Part shown: piece by piece, positions 6,835-13,743 of the stretch
Layout of the letters: each line of letters begins with the position of its first letter
How positions within the stretch are numbered: the first letter of the stretch is position 1
From: Asticcacaulis sp.
GTDB lineage: Bacteria > Pseudomonadota > Alphaproteobacteria > Caulobacterales > Caulobacteraceae
Reading direction: 5' to 3'
NCBI RefSeq assembly: GCF_020217185.1
Contig: NZ_JAIWNX010000180.1
Location: forward strand, 1 to 19,061
DNA: 19,061 bases
Made by a program: the position numbers and the translations under genes
The notes under the pieces: generated by a model
What the model was told of the DNA's origin: nothing
Seen by the model: the letters and a program-made list of their open reading frames with translations, nothing else
The model's database searches: none

Positions 6835-8589
6835 ATGACCTACCGTGCCCCGCTCGCGGATCTCAAGTTCAGCCTGACGGCGGTAACGGGCATTGAGCGC
6901 CTGTACCAGAGTTCCGCCTATCCCGATTTCGACGGCGATCTGCTGGATGCGATTCTCGACGCCGCCGGGCAGTTGTCCGAAGAGGTGCTGGCCCCGCTCA
7001 ACCGCGTTGGCGATACGCACGGCGCGAAGCTCGAAAACGATAAGGTCACGGTAGCGCCCGGCTTTGCCGAAGCCGTTTCCGCCTTTGCCGAAGGCGGCTG
7101 GGCCGGTCTGGGCGCCCCTGCGGAACACGGCGGGCAGGCCATGCCCAAGGCGCTGGAAATGGCCGCCTATGAGATGTTTCACGCCGCCAATATGGCCTTT
7201 GCCCTCTATCCCACCCTGTCGCAGGCGGCCATCGAGGCTTTGCACCACCACGGCACCGAGCGTCAGAAGGCGCTCTATCTGCCGCATCTGACCAGTGGCG
7301 AATGGTCGGGCACCATGAACCTGACCGAGCCGCAAGCGGGCTCCGATCTGGCGCTTCTCACCAGTCAGGCCGTGCCCGACGGCGATGCCTACCGCCTGAC
7401 CGGGCAGAAAATCTATATCACCTGGGGTGATCACGAAACGCGCGACAATATCCTGCATCTGGTGCTGGCGCGACTTCCCGGCGCACCTGAAGGGACGCGC
7501 GGTATCTCTCTGTTTTTATGCCCGAAATACCTCGTCAATGACGACGGCTCTCTGGGTGAACGCAATGCCCTGCGCGCCGTTGGGTTGGAACACAAGCTGG
7601 GCATCCATGCCTCGCCCACCTGCGTCATGGCGTTTGAGGGCGCGAAGGCCGAACTGGTCGGGCAGCCGCATCAGGGACTGATGGCCATGTTCACCATGAT
7701 GAACGCCGCGCGTCTGGCCGTCGGCGTACAGGGCGTGGGCATTGCCGAGCGCGCCTATCAGCAGGCGCTGGCCTATGCGCGTGATCGTCGTCAGGGCAAT
7801 TCGGTTCTCACCGGCGAGAAGAAGGCCCCGATCTTCGATCACCCGGATGTGCGCCTGATGCTGGCCCTATCCAAGGCGAAGATCGAAGCGGCCCGCGGCA
7901 TCTGCCTGCTGACGGCCATAGCCGCCGACGACTATCGCCTGAACGCCGACGCCCGCGTGAAGCGCCGTGAGGATTTTCTGGTCCCCGTCGCCAAGGCGTG
8001 GGCGACCGATATCGGTGTCGAAGTGGCCTCAGCCGGAGTGCAGGTGCACGGCGGCATGGGCTTTATCGAAGAGACCGGCGCGGCCCAGCATTACCGCGAC
8101 GCGCGCATTGCCCCCATCTATGAAGGCACCAATGGCATTCAGGCCGGCGACCTTGTGGGGCGCAAGCTGGGCGACGACGCGGCTTCGGCACTGGAGCTTA
8201 AAGCCGATATCCAATCCTATATTCAAAACAATGATCTAAGTGACGATCTTAAAACGTCCGTCACACCGCTTGAAACCGCCCTGACGGCATTTGAGGCCGC
8301 CAGCCTGTGGCTGGTGGCGCAGAAGAAAGCCCGACCGGCAGACGTTCAGGCCGGGGCCACCGCCTATCTGAAACTGACCGGCGACGTGGTCGGCGGTTAC
8401 GTCCTGCTGCGCGGCGCGGTCGAAGCGACGGCGCGTCTCAAAACCAACGACGGCGATCCCGCATGGCTGAAGGCCAAGGTCGAACTGTGGAAGCTCTATG
8501 CCGCGCACATCCTGTCGCACGCGCAGGCCCTGCACACCGCCATCACCGCCGGAGCGGCCTCGCTGGAGACCCTGTCCGAGGGGCTCTGA
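6835..8589 (+). CDS. Acyl-CoA dehydrogenase, long form with C-terminal extension
   Basis: This 584-residue FAD enzyme introduces the alpha,beta double bond in acyl-CoA (fatty-acid or related beta-oxidation), passing electrons to electron-transfer flavoprotein. It has a short N-terminal extension, the helical N-domain, the beta-domain signature TMNLTEPQAGSDL (about residues 161-173), and the C-terminal helical domain with VQVHGGMGFIEE and YEGTNGIQA. E430 in the last motif is the expected catalytic base. A further alpha-helical domain of about 130 residues (roughly 450-584) matches the extension of the long acyl-CoA dehydrogenases often found in alphaproteobacteria. Chain-length specificity cannot be inferred. 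GAGGAAA lies 5-6 bases before the ATG. The stop is three bases from that of the convergent protease gene. Confidence 0.93.
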   Translation: MTYRAPLADLKFSLTAVTGIERLYQSSAYPDFDGDLLDAILDAAGQLSEEVLAPLNRVGDTHGAKLENDKVTVAPGFAEAVSAFAEGGWAGLGAPAEHGGQAMPKALEMAAYEMFHAANMAFALYPTLSQAAIEALHHHGTERQKALYLPHLTSGEWSGTMNLTEPQAGSDLALLTSQAVPDGDAYRLTGQKIYITWGDHETRDNILHLVLARLPGAPEGTRGISLFLCPKYLVNDDGSLGERNALRAVGLEHKLGIHASPTCVMAFEGAKAELVGQPHQGLMAMFTMMNAARLAVGVQGVGIAERAYQQALAYARDRRQGNSVLTGEKKAPIFDHPDVRLMLALSKAKIEAARGICLLTAIAADDYRLNADARVKRREDFLVPVAKAWATDIGVEVASAGVQVHGGMGFIEETGAAQHYRDARIAPIYEGTNGIQAGDLVGRKLGDDAASALELKADIQSYIQNNDLSDDLKTSVTPLETALTAFEAASLWLVAQKKARPADVQAGATAYLKLTGDVVGGYVLLRGAVEATARLKTNDGDPAWLKAKVELWKLYAAHILSHAQALHTAITAGAASLETLSEGL

Positions 8590-8592
8590 GGC

Positions 8593-9468
8593 TCAGGGCT
8601 TGCTCTTGGATTGTCCGGCCGCTGCCGCGCCGGCGGCCTCTCTGGGGGAGAGCTTTTTCGGCACAATCACCACCGGCGGCGGCGCAGCCGATGAGGTGAC
8701 GCCGACCTTGACGCCGGGGGCCTGCCCCCGCGCGACGAACAACTGCTCGATGGTCTGGCGCACAAAGACGGCATGGGTGACGAGGCCCAGCTCAAGACGC
8801 TGGGCATTGACCTCCACCTGCTTGGTCAGGATACCGGACACCAGAGTCGCCTTCGGCGCATCGGCCCCCGGCGCGCGCTCGGTATGTTCGGTCATAAACA
8901 CCGGCCCGCCGGAATTGCCCGGAATGGCCGTCAGGTCGATCAGAAAGGTCGGGAAGCTCGATACCGGCCCCACCGGATAGGAGGCCAGCCGACCGGCGCG
9001 CAGGATGGGAAAACCGATCGTATTAGCCGAATAGCCGTGCGGATAGCCGAGCGTCATCATCTCGTCGCCGGGCGAGACGTGCCACTGATCGAACGAGCGC
9101 TCATCGGCCAGCCAGCTCAAAGGGATGGCCTTGTCCTTATAGGACGGTGGCACCTGAACGGCGATGACGGCAATGTCCTGCTTGGGGTTTTGCGTCCACA
9201 GAGGCCCGGCATCGGTGCGGATGGGGATGCGGGTGGGGCTATATTGCCAGGTGCCATTGGCGGCCTTGACGCGCCAGCCGATACGCACTTCGTTCTGCGG
9301 CATACGCTCAAAGACGTGGGCGGCGGTGACCAGCACCACTTCGGGGGCGGCCCCTTCGCGCGGAACGGACACAAGGAAGCCTGTACCCACCATGCGCTTC
9401 TGATCATTGACCGGCTGGTCAATCTGAACGGTGGCTTCGATCAGGTCGAGGGTCAGGTCAGCATCCAT
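8593..9468 (-). CDS. Trypsin-like serine peptidase, no signal peptide
   Basis: The 291-residue protein has a complete chymotrypsin-fold catalytic triad: H51 in VTAAHVF, D98 in QDIAVIAV and S186 in IPGNSGGPV, with spacing normal for bacterial trypsin-like (S1/Do-like) peptidases. After the peptidase domain (about residues 10-235) comes a Pro/Val/Ala-rich tail with no PDZ domain. The N-terminus (MDADLTLDLIEATV) is not a signal peptide and I see no membrane helix, so a cytoplasmic location is suggested unless the true start lies elsewhere; the upstream frame shows no credible alternative. The Shine-Dalgarno is weak. The substrate is unknown. The gene converges with the acyl-CoA dehydrogenase gene and diverges from the S9 peptidase gene; it appears to be a stand-alone unit. 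Confidence 0.8.
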   Translation of the reverse strand: MDADLTLDLIEATVQIDQPVNDQKRMVGTGFLVSVPREGAAPEVVLVTAAHVFERMPQNEVRIGWRVKAANGTWQYSPTRIPIRTDAGPLWTQNPKQDIAVIAVQVPPSYKDKAIPLSWLADERSFDQWHVSPGDEMMTLGYPHGYSANTIGFPILRAGRLASYPVGPVSSFPTFLIDLTAIPGNSGGPVFMTEHTERAPGADAPKATLVSGILTKQVEVNAQRLELGLVTHAVFVRQTIEQLFVARGQAPGVKVGVTSSAAPPPVVIVPKKLSPREAAGAAAAGQSKSKP

Positions 9469-9620
9469 ATCCTATGTCTTACCCCCCAAATGGGCCAAAA
9501 CCATGCCCAAAGCACCATCACAAATAAACAAGGCGTAAGTTGACGTCCGGTGGTGGATCGTATCAACCTGTTACCCAATTCATCCTTGCGTCCCGAATGC
9601 AATTTGTCAAAGGTGCCCCT

Positions 9621-11879
9621 ATGAAAAACCCGCCGGTTCGTGGCCTCAATCGCCGAAATTTCCTGAATTATAGCGCCGGGGCCACCGTGGCCCTCAACGC
9701 CGGTCTGGTGGCTGCCCCTTCCTCCGTCTTCGCCGCAGAGAGTCTGATGTCCAAAACCTCCGCCCCCAAGCCCCTGAAAAAGCCGCACACGATCGAGCAA
9801 CTGGGCTTCAAGCGCACCGACGACTATTTCTGGATGAAGGACGACAACTGGCAGGCCGTACTGCGCGATCCCGCTGCCATCAAGGCCGACGTCAAGGCGC
9901 AATTGATCGAGGAAAACGCCTATACGGCTGCCCTGCTCAAGCCGACCGAGGCGCTTCAAACGACCATTTTCGAAGAGATCAAGGGCCGTATCAAAGAAGA
10001 CGATTCGTCGGTGCCTGCGCCCGATGGCCAGTGGGAATATTATGTCCGCTACAATATCGGCGGTCAGCACCCAATCAATGCCCGCAAGCCGCGCAGCAAG
10101 GACAAGATCAGCAGCGAAACCGTGCCCTTCGCCAAGATCCCGGCCGATGAGCAAATCCTGCTGGACGAAGACGCCGCCGCCAAGGGCCACGAATATTATT
10201 CAACGGCCACCACGACCCACAGCCCCGATCATACGCTCTACGCCTGGGCCGAGGACACGCAAGGCTCTGAGGTCTATAAGATATACGTCAAAGACCTCGC
10301 CACAGGGCAAGTGCTGGGCACGCCGGTCGAAAGCGCCACCGGCGATTTCGTCTTCACGCCGGATTCGCAATATATCTTCTGGACCTTCCGCGACGATAAT
10401 GGTCGCCCGTCCAAACTCTACCGCCGCCCCGCCAAGGGTGGTGAGGACGTGCTGGTCTATGAGGAAACCGATCCCGGCTTCTTCATGGGCGTTGGCCTGA
10501 CCTCGGATGAGCAATTCATCCTGATCAGCATCAATGACCACGAAACCTCGGAGGCGCGTCTGATCCCGGCCAAAACGCCGACCGCTGCCCCCGTGGTCGT
10601 TGAGGCGCGTCACACGGGCGTGCAATACAGCGTCGATCACTGGGACGATCGCTTTGTTATCCTGACCAATGCCGACGGCGCGGTCGATTTCCAGATCATG
10701 ACCTCAACCGCGGCCGTCCCGGCGCGCTCAACATGGAAGCCGTGGATCGCGCACCGTCCGGGCATCTATGTCACCGGTTTTGGCCTGTTCAAGGGCCACA
10801 TGGTACGTACCGAACGCGAAAACGCCAATTCGCGCATCGTCATCACCAAAAAGGCCGACCTCAGCGAGCACGAGATCGCGGTGAAGGAAGAGGCCTATGC
10901 GCTGGGCCTCGGCGGGTCGATGGAATACGACACGACGGTGATGCGCTACACCTATACCTCACCGACCACCCCGGCCCAGACCTATGATTACGACATGGCG
11001 ACCAAGGAACGGGTGCTGCGCAAGACGCAGGTCGTGCCGTCGGGCCACAACCCCGCCGACTATGTCGCCAAGCGTCTTTATGCCAAGGCGTCGGATGGGG
11101 CAGAGGTGCCGGTGACGGTGCTGATGAAAAAGGATACCAGGCTGGACGGCTCGGCGCCCATGCTGCTCTACGGCTACGGCTCCTACGGCATTTCGATGGA
11201 GCCGACCTTCTCGGTTTCGACCCTCAGCCTCGTCAATCGCGGCTTTATCTACGCCATTGCGCATATCCGCGGCGGCACGGAAAAGGGCTATAACTGGTTC
11301 CTCGAAGGTCGAAAGTTCAAGAAAAAGAACACCTTTACCGACTTTATTGCCGCGGCGGAGCATCTGATCGCCAATGGCTATGGCGCCAAGGGCCGCATCG
11401 TGGCGCAGGGCGGTTCGGCCGGCGGTATGCTGATGGGGGCCATTGCCAATCTGCGGCCGGACCTGTGGGGCGGCGTGATCGGTCAGGTACCGTTCGTCGA
11501 TGTGCTCAACACCATGAGCGACACCTCTCTGCCGCTGACGCCACCCGAATGGCCGGAATGGGGTAATCCACTGGAGGACAAGGCGGCTTACGAATATATC
11601 GCCTCCTATTCGCCCTATGACAATGTGACGGCCAAGGCCTATCCGCCGGTTCTGGCCACGGGCGGCCTGTCCGATCCGCGCGTCACCTACTGGGAGCCGA
11701 TGAAGTGGGCCTCCAAGCTGCGTGAATACACCACATCGGGGTCGCCCATCCTGCTCAAGATCAATATGGAGGCCGGGCACGGCGGGGCTTCGGGGCGTTT
11801 TGATCGCCTTAAGGAAACCGCGCTCAACTACGCCTTCGCCATCTGGGCGCTGGACAAGGGCTGGACCAAGCCTGCGTAA
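9621..11879 (+). CDS. S9 prolyl oligopeptidase family, oligopeptidase B-like, Tat-exported
   Basis: This 752-residue serine peptidase has the N-terminal beta-propeller (about residues 110-450) and C-terminal alpha/beta-hydrolase domain of family S9A. The triad is S599 in GGSAGGM, D685 in LSDPRV and H720 in AGHGG; the spacings (86 and 35) closely match E. coli oligopeptidase B, as does the HIRGG/KKKNTF region before the serine. Oligopeptidase B cleaves short peptides after Arg or Lys, so that specificity is likely. Unlike the cytosolic E. coli enzyme, the N-terminus carries a twin-arginine signal: LNRRNFLNY, a hydrophobic stretch and an Ala-rich cleavage region ending near VFAAES. Export of the folded protein to the periplasm is inferred. 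The ATG at 9621 has AGGTG 7 bases before it and starts the signal peptide correctly; an in-frame TTG at 9540 would bury it. Confidence 0.92.
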   Translation: MKNPPVRGLNRRNFLNYSAGATVALNAGLVAAPSSVFAAESLMSKTSAPKPLKKPHTIEQLGFKRTDDYFWMKDDNWQAVLRDPAAIKADVKAQLIEENAYTAALLKPTEALQTTIFEEIKGRIKEDDSSVPAPDGQWEYYVRYNIGGQHPINARKPRSKDKISSETVPFAKIPADEQILLDEDAAAKGHEYYSTATTTHSPDHTLYAWAEDTQGSEVYKIYVKDLATGQVLGTPVESATGDFVFTPDSQYIFWTFRDDNGRPSKLYRRPAKGGEDVLVYEETDPGFFMGVGLTSDEQFILISINDHETSEARLIPAKTPTAAPVVVEARHTGVQYSVDHWDDRFVILTNADGAVDFQIMTSTAAVPARSTWKPWIAHRPGIYVTGFGLFKGHMVRTERENANSRIVITKKADLSEHEIAVKEEAYALGLGGSMEYDTTVMRYTYTSPTTPAQTYDYDMATKERVLRKTQVVPSGHNPADYVAKRLYAKASDGAEVPVTVLMKKDTRLDGSAPMLLYGYGSYGISMEPTFSVSTLSLVNRGFIYAIAHIRGGTEKGYNWFLEGRKFKKKNTFTDFIAAAEHLIANGYGAKGRIVAQGGSAGGMLMGAIANLRPDLWGGVIGQVPFVDVLNTMSDTSLPLTPPEWPEWGNPLEDKAAYEYIASYSPYDNVTAKAYPPVLATGGLSDPRVTYWEPMKWASKLREYTTSGSPILLKINMEAGHGGASGRFDRLKETALNYAFAIWALDKGWTKPA

Positions 11880-11886
11880 ACCTGCT

Positions 11887-12092
11887 CTCCTCCCTGCGGC
11901 TTTGCCGTGGGGAGGTGGCATTTGAGCGATAGCGAAAATGACGGAGGGGGATACCTCCGAAGGCGTTGCAGACTCAGTCCTTGAACCAGATATCTCGTCA
12001 GATATCGCGTTTGAGGAAAGGCCTGAGTCATCCCCCTCCGTCAATCCGCTTCGCGTCCTGACACCTCCCGATGCCTTCGGCACAGGGAGGAG
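11887..12092. repeat. Long palindromic repeat element, copy B
   Basis: This has the same plan as copy A: CTCCTCCCTG, a tiny hairpin (CGGC-ttt-GCCG left, GCC-ttc-GGC right), GGGGAGG or its counterpart, a variable part, then GACGGAGGGGG, mirrored on the other side. Inside, GACTCAG (11971-11977) pairs with CTGAGTC (12023-12029) and GATATC (11989-11994) with GATATC (12001-12006), so the whole element can fold as one long hairpin. It fills the gap between the S9 peptidase and the GNAT gene. The two inner arms contain GANTC sites (11971 and 12025). Confidence 0.88.
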
Positions 12093-12119
12093 AAACCGAC
12101 TGTTCTGTTAGAGCTTCCC

Positions 12120-12665
12120 ATGCCCGAAATCCGTAAGGTTCAGGTCACCGACTTCGCCGCCATAGCCGAAATCTACAAGGACGGAGTGCTGAACGGCACC
12201 GGCACCTTCGATATCGTACCGCCGGGCGAGGACGCCATGCGGGCGCGTTGGCAGGAATTGCGGGGCATGAACCTGCCCTATCTGGTGGCGACCGAAGGCG
12301 ATAGCGTCATCGGCTATGCCTATGCCTCGCCGTTTCGGGCACGCATCGCCTATCGCTACGGGGTCGAGGACAGCATCTATGTCCACCCCGCGCACAAGGG
12401 CAAGGGCGTGGGCAAGGCCCTGCTCAGCGCCCTGATAGCGGCTTCGACCGAGGCCGGCTTCTACGCCATGTACGCCGTGATCGGTGACGCCGAAAACACG
12501 GGCTCGATCCGCCTGCATGAACAGGCAGGCTTTGAACATACGGGCAAGCTGCCCAAGGCCGGCTATAAGTTCGACCGCTGGCTGGATGTGATCTTCATGA
12601 GCAAGCCCCTGCGCCCGACCGACGGCCCGGCGCAAGGCATGGGCTGGGCGGGCAAAGAGAATTAG
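12120..12665 (+). CDS. GNAT N-acetyltransferase, phosphinothricin-acetyltransferase-like
   Basis: This 181-residue GNAT-fold acetyltransferase transfers acetyl from acetyl-CoA to an amino group. The acetyl-CoA-binding motif is at residues 88-102 (VHPAHKGKGVGKALL), with KGKGVG as the pyrophosphate loop. It has the later motifs typical of the phosphinothricin/methionine-sulfoximine acetyltransferase group: VIGDAENTGSIRLHEQAGF (120-138) and GYKFDRWLDVIFM (148-160). Such chromosomal members often act on methionine sulfoximine or similar amino acids, but the true substrate is unknown. It is cytoplasmic. The ATG follows repeat element B by 27 bases. The only good Shine-Dalgarno-like sequence (GGGAGGAG) is the end of that repeat, too far away for normal use, so the translation signal is weak or atypical. 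Confidence 0.88.
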   Translation: MPEIRKVQVTDFAAIAEIYKDGVLNGTGTFDIVPPGEDAMRARWQELRGMNLPYLVATEGDSVIGYAYASPFRARIAYRYGVEDSIYVHPAHKGKGVGKALLSALIAASTEAGFYAMYAVIGDAENTGSIRLHEQAGFEHTGKLPKAGYKFDRWLDVIFMSKPLRPTDGPAQGMGWAGKEN

Positions 12666-12810
12666 CCACTAAAAACACGAAAAAAAACGAACCTCAGACC
12701 ACAGATACGTTGCGTGAAACGCCCGACATACTGTTGCCGCAAAAACTGACAGCGCCGCCTCGGCGCATCTGGCCCCGCAGCCTTTTACAGCTTTTCGTGT
12801 TTTTCGTGGC
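12665..12810. repeat. Palindromic repeat with CACGAAAA ends
   Basis: The ends are an imperfect inverted repeat: GCCACTAAAAACACGAAAA (12665-12683) against TTTTCGTGTTTTTCGTGGC (12792-12810). The centre holds one CCACAGAT block and shows no coding. A related stretch, GCCACGAAAAACACGAAAA, lies after radC at 18875. Both follow a stop codon closely, as expected of dispersed intergenic repeats. Confidence 0.75.
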
Positions 12811-12828
12811 CAAATTCCTTTCGTGTCC

Positions 12829-12860
12829 AAAAAAAATCCCCGCAGTTGCCTGCGGGGATT
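12829..12860 (-). terminator. Rho-independent terminator of the phasin gene
   Basis: Read on the minus strand, AATCCCCGCA, a 6-base loop and TGCGGGGATT form a perfect 10-bp stem followed at once by a run of T. It begins 26 bases past the phasin stop codon. On the plus strand the stem is followed after three bases by T5, so it may also stop transcription from the GNAT side. Confidence 0.9.
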
Positions 12861-12885
12861 AATCTTTTTCAGACCGTACCGTCGA

Positions 12886-13320
12886 TTAACGGTAGGACTG
12901 GAACTTTTCGACGGTCGCCGTCATGCGCGCGTTGAGCGGCTTGAAGGTGTCCTTGAACGAGGCCGACAGGGTCTCGGTCAGGGCGTTCATTTCCGACACG
13001 TAGGCTTCGAGCGCCGACTTGGCGTAGGACGACTGAAGCTCGATCACTTCCTGCACCGACTTGGCCGAAGACAGGGTCTTGGCAGCCGTAACGGCCTCTT
13101 CCCAGCTCTTCTTGGTGTAGGCCGCGGCCTGCGCGCCGACCGTTTCCGCGCCCTTGGTGGCGGCGGTCAGGCTTTCGACGACGGCCTCAACATTGGCCTT
13201 CGACAGGGTGTTGACTTCGTTCAGGGCGCCGAGCGTCTTTTCAACGCCGTCCTTGAAGGCTTGGTTGGACGCAACGGTCATTTTTTCGACGGTCGCCTTG
13301 TAGGTTTCGGTATCCACCAT
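12886..13320 (-). CDS. Phasin family protein
   Basis: This 144-residue, almost wholly helical, Ala-rich protein matches the alphaproteobacterial phasin family (Phasin_2). Recognisable segments are VEKMTVASNQAFKDGVEK near the N-terminus and the later run SAKSVQEVIELQSSYAKSA, with amphipathic helices throughout. Phasins coat polyhydroxyalkanoate granules, controlling their number and size. The ATG at 13320 is chosen because GGAGAG lies 6 bases upstream; the open frame runs 46 codons further, but that stretch contains the promoter. A strong promoter and terminator make it a single-gene unit, probably highly expressed. TGC-rich palindromes upstream suggest control by a PhaR-type repressor. No PHA synthase gene is in the window. 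Confidence 0.92.
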   Translation of the reverse strand: MVDTETYKATVEKMTVASNQAFKDGVEKTLGALNEVNTLSKANVEAVVESLTAATKGAETVGAQAAAYTKKSWEEAVTAAKTLSSAKSVQEVIELQSSYAKSALEAYVSEMNALTETLSASFKDTFKPLNARMTATVEKFQSYR

Positions 13321-13410
13321 GGCAGTCTCTCCACTCAGGGTTAGGCGGGGTGTCCGCAAACCGGGCTGAACACGACCTAAGAGGTAAAAGCGTCGCCCGT
13401 AATGACCCTG

Positions 13411-13460
13411 TGTATAACGCGGATGCAGCATGAGGTCAATAAATATTGTGCAGCGCACAA
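13411..13460 (-). promoter_or_regulatory. Phasin promoter with two TGC-rich operator candidates
   Basis: On the minus strand, TTGACC (13434-13439), a 17-base spacer and TATACA (13411-13416) make a near-consensus sigma-70-type promoter about 90 bases before the phasin ATG. Just upstream lies TTGTGC-3 bases-GCACAA (13446-13460), and in the spacer ATGCTGCAT (13423-13431). PhaR repressors of alphaproteobacteria bind TGC-rich palindromes at phasin promoters, so these are candidate sites; that assignment is inference. Confidence 0.7.
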
Positions 13461-13743
13461 AAACCTAACGCGATTGTGATGCGCTTTCCTCACCCTGCGG
13501 ACGAATCCGGGCGCATTTTGGCCAAAAATACGCGCTTTTGTAAGACGCTGGTAAGGAAATCGGGCGTTCTGATTAAGGATGAATGAATTGAGGCTGACAG
13601 GCCTGGCTTTCCATGGTCTTATGTCACCTTCGCGTCTTGACTAAGGTCGGTTTTGTCCTTGGCCGGGGTTGCGCGGGCATCCAAAATACCTCCCCTTGCG
13701 GCGTTTGGTCGCCGTTCAGTCAGTAGCAGCGTAAAAGCGGGAT
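13461..13743. other. Spacer upstream of the D,D-carboxypeptidase gene
   Basis: Together with the phasin leader this makes a 423-base gap between divergent genes. The left part holds the phasin promoter, annotated separately. In 13461-13743 I see no gene, RNA or repeat. The promoter of the carboxypeptidase gene must lie here, but no pair of boxes stands out (TTGACT near 13636 lacks a good -10). Confidence 0.5.

Noticed and set aside
9540..9620. TTG start 27 codons upstream in the S9 peptidase frame
   Set aside because: It would place extra residues before a proper Tat signal peptide; the ATG at 9621 has its own ribosome-binding site.
10959..12083. 374-codon minus-strand open frame across the S9 peptidase end and repeat B
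   Set aside because: It is antisense to catalytic-domain coding sequence and starts inside a palindromic repeat; no family resemblance.
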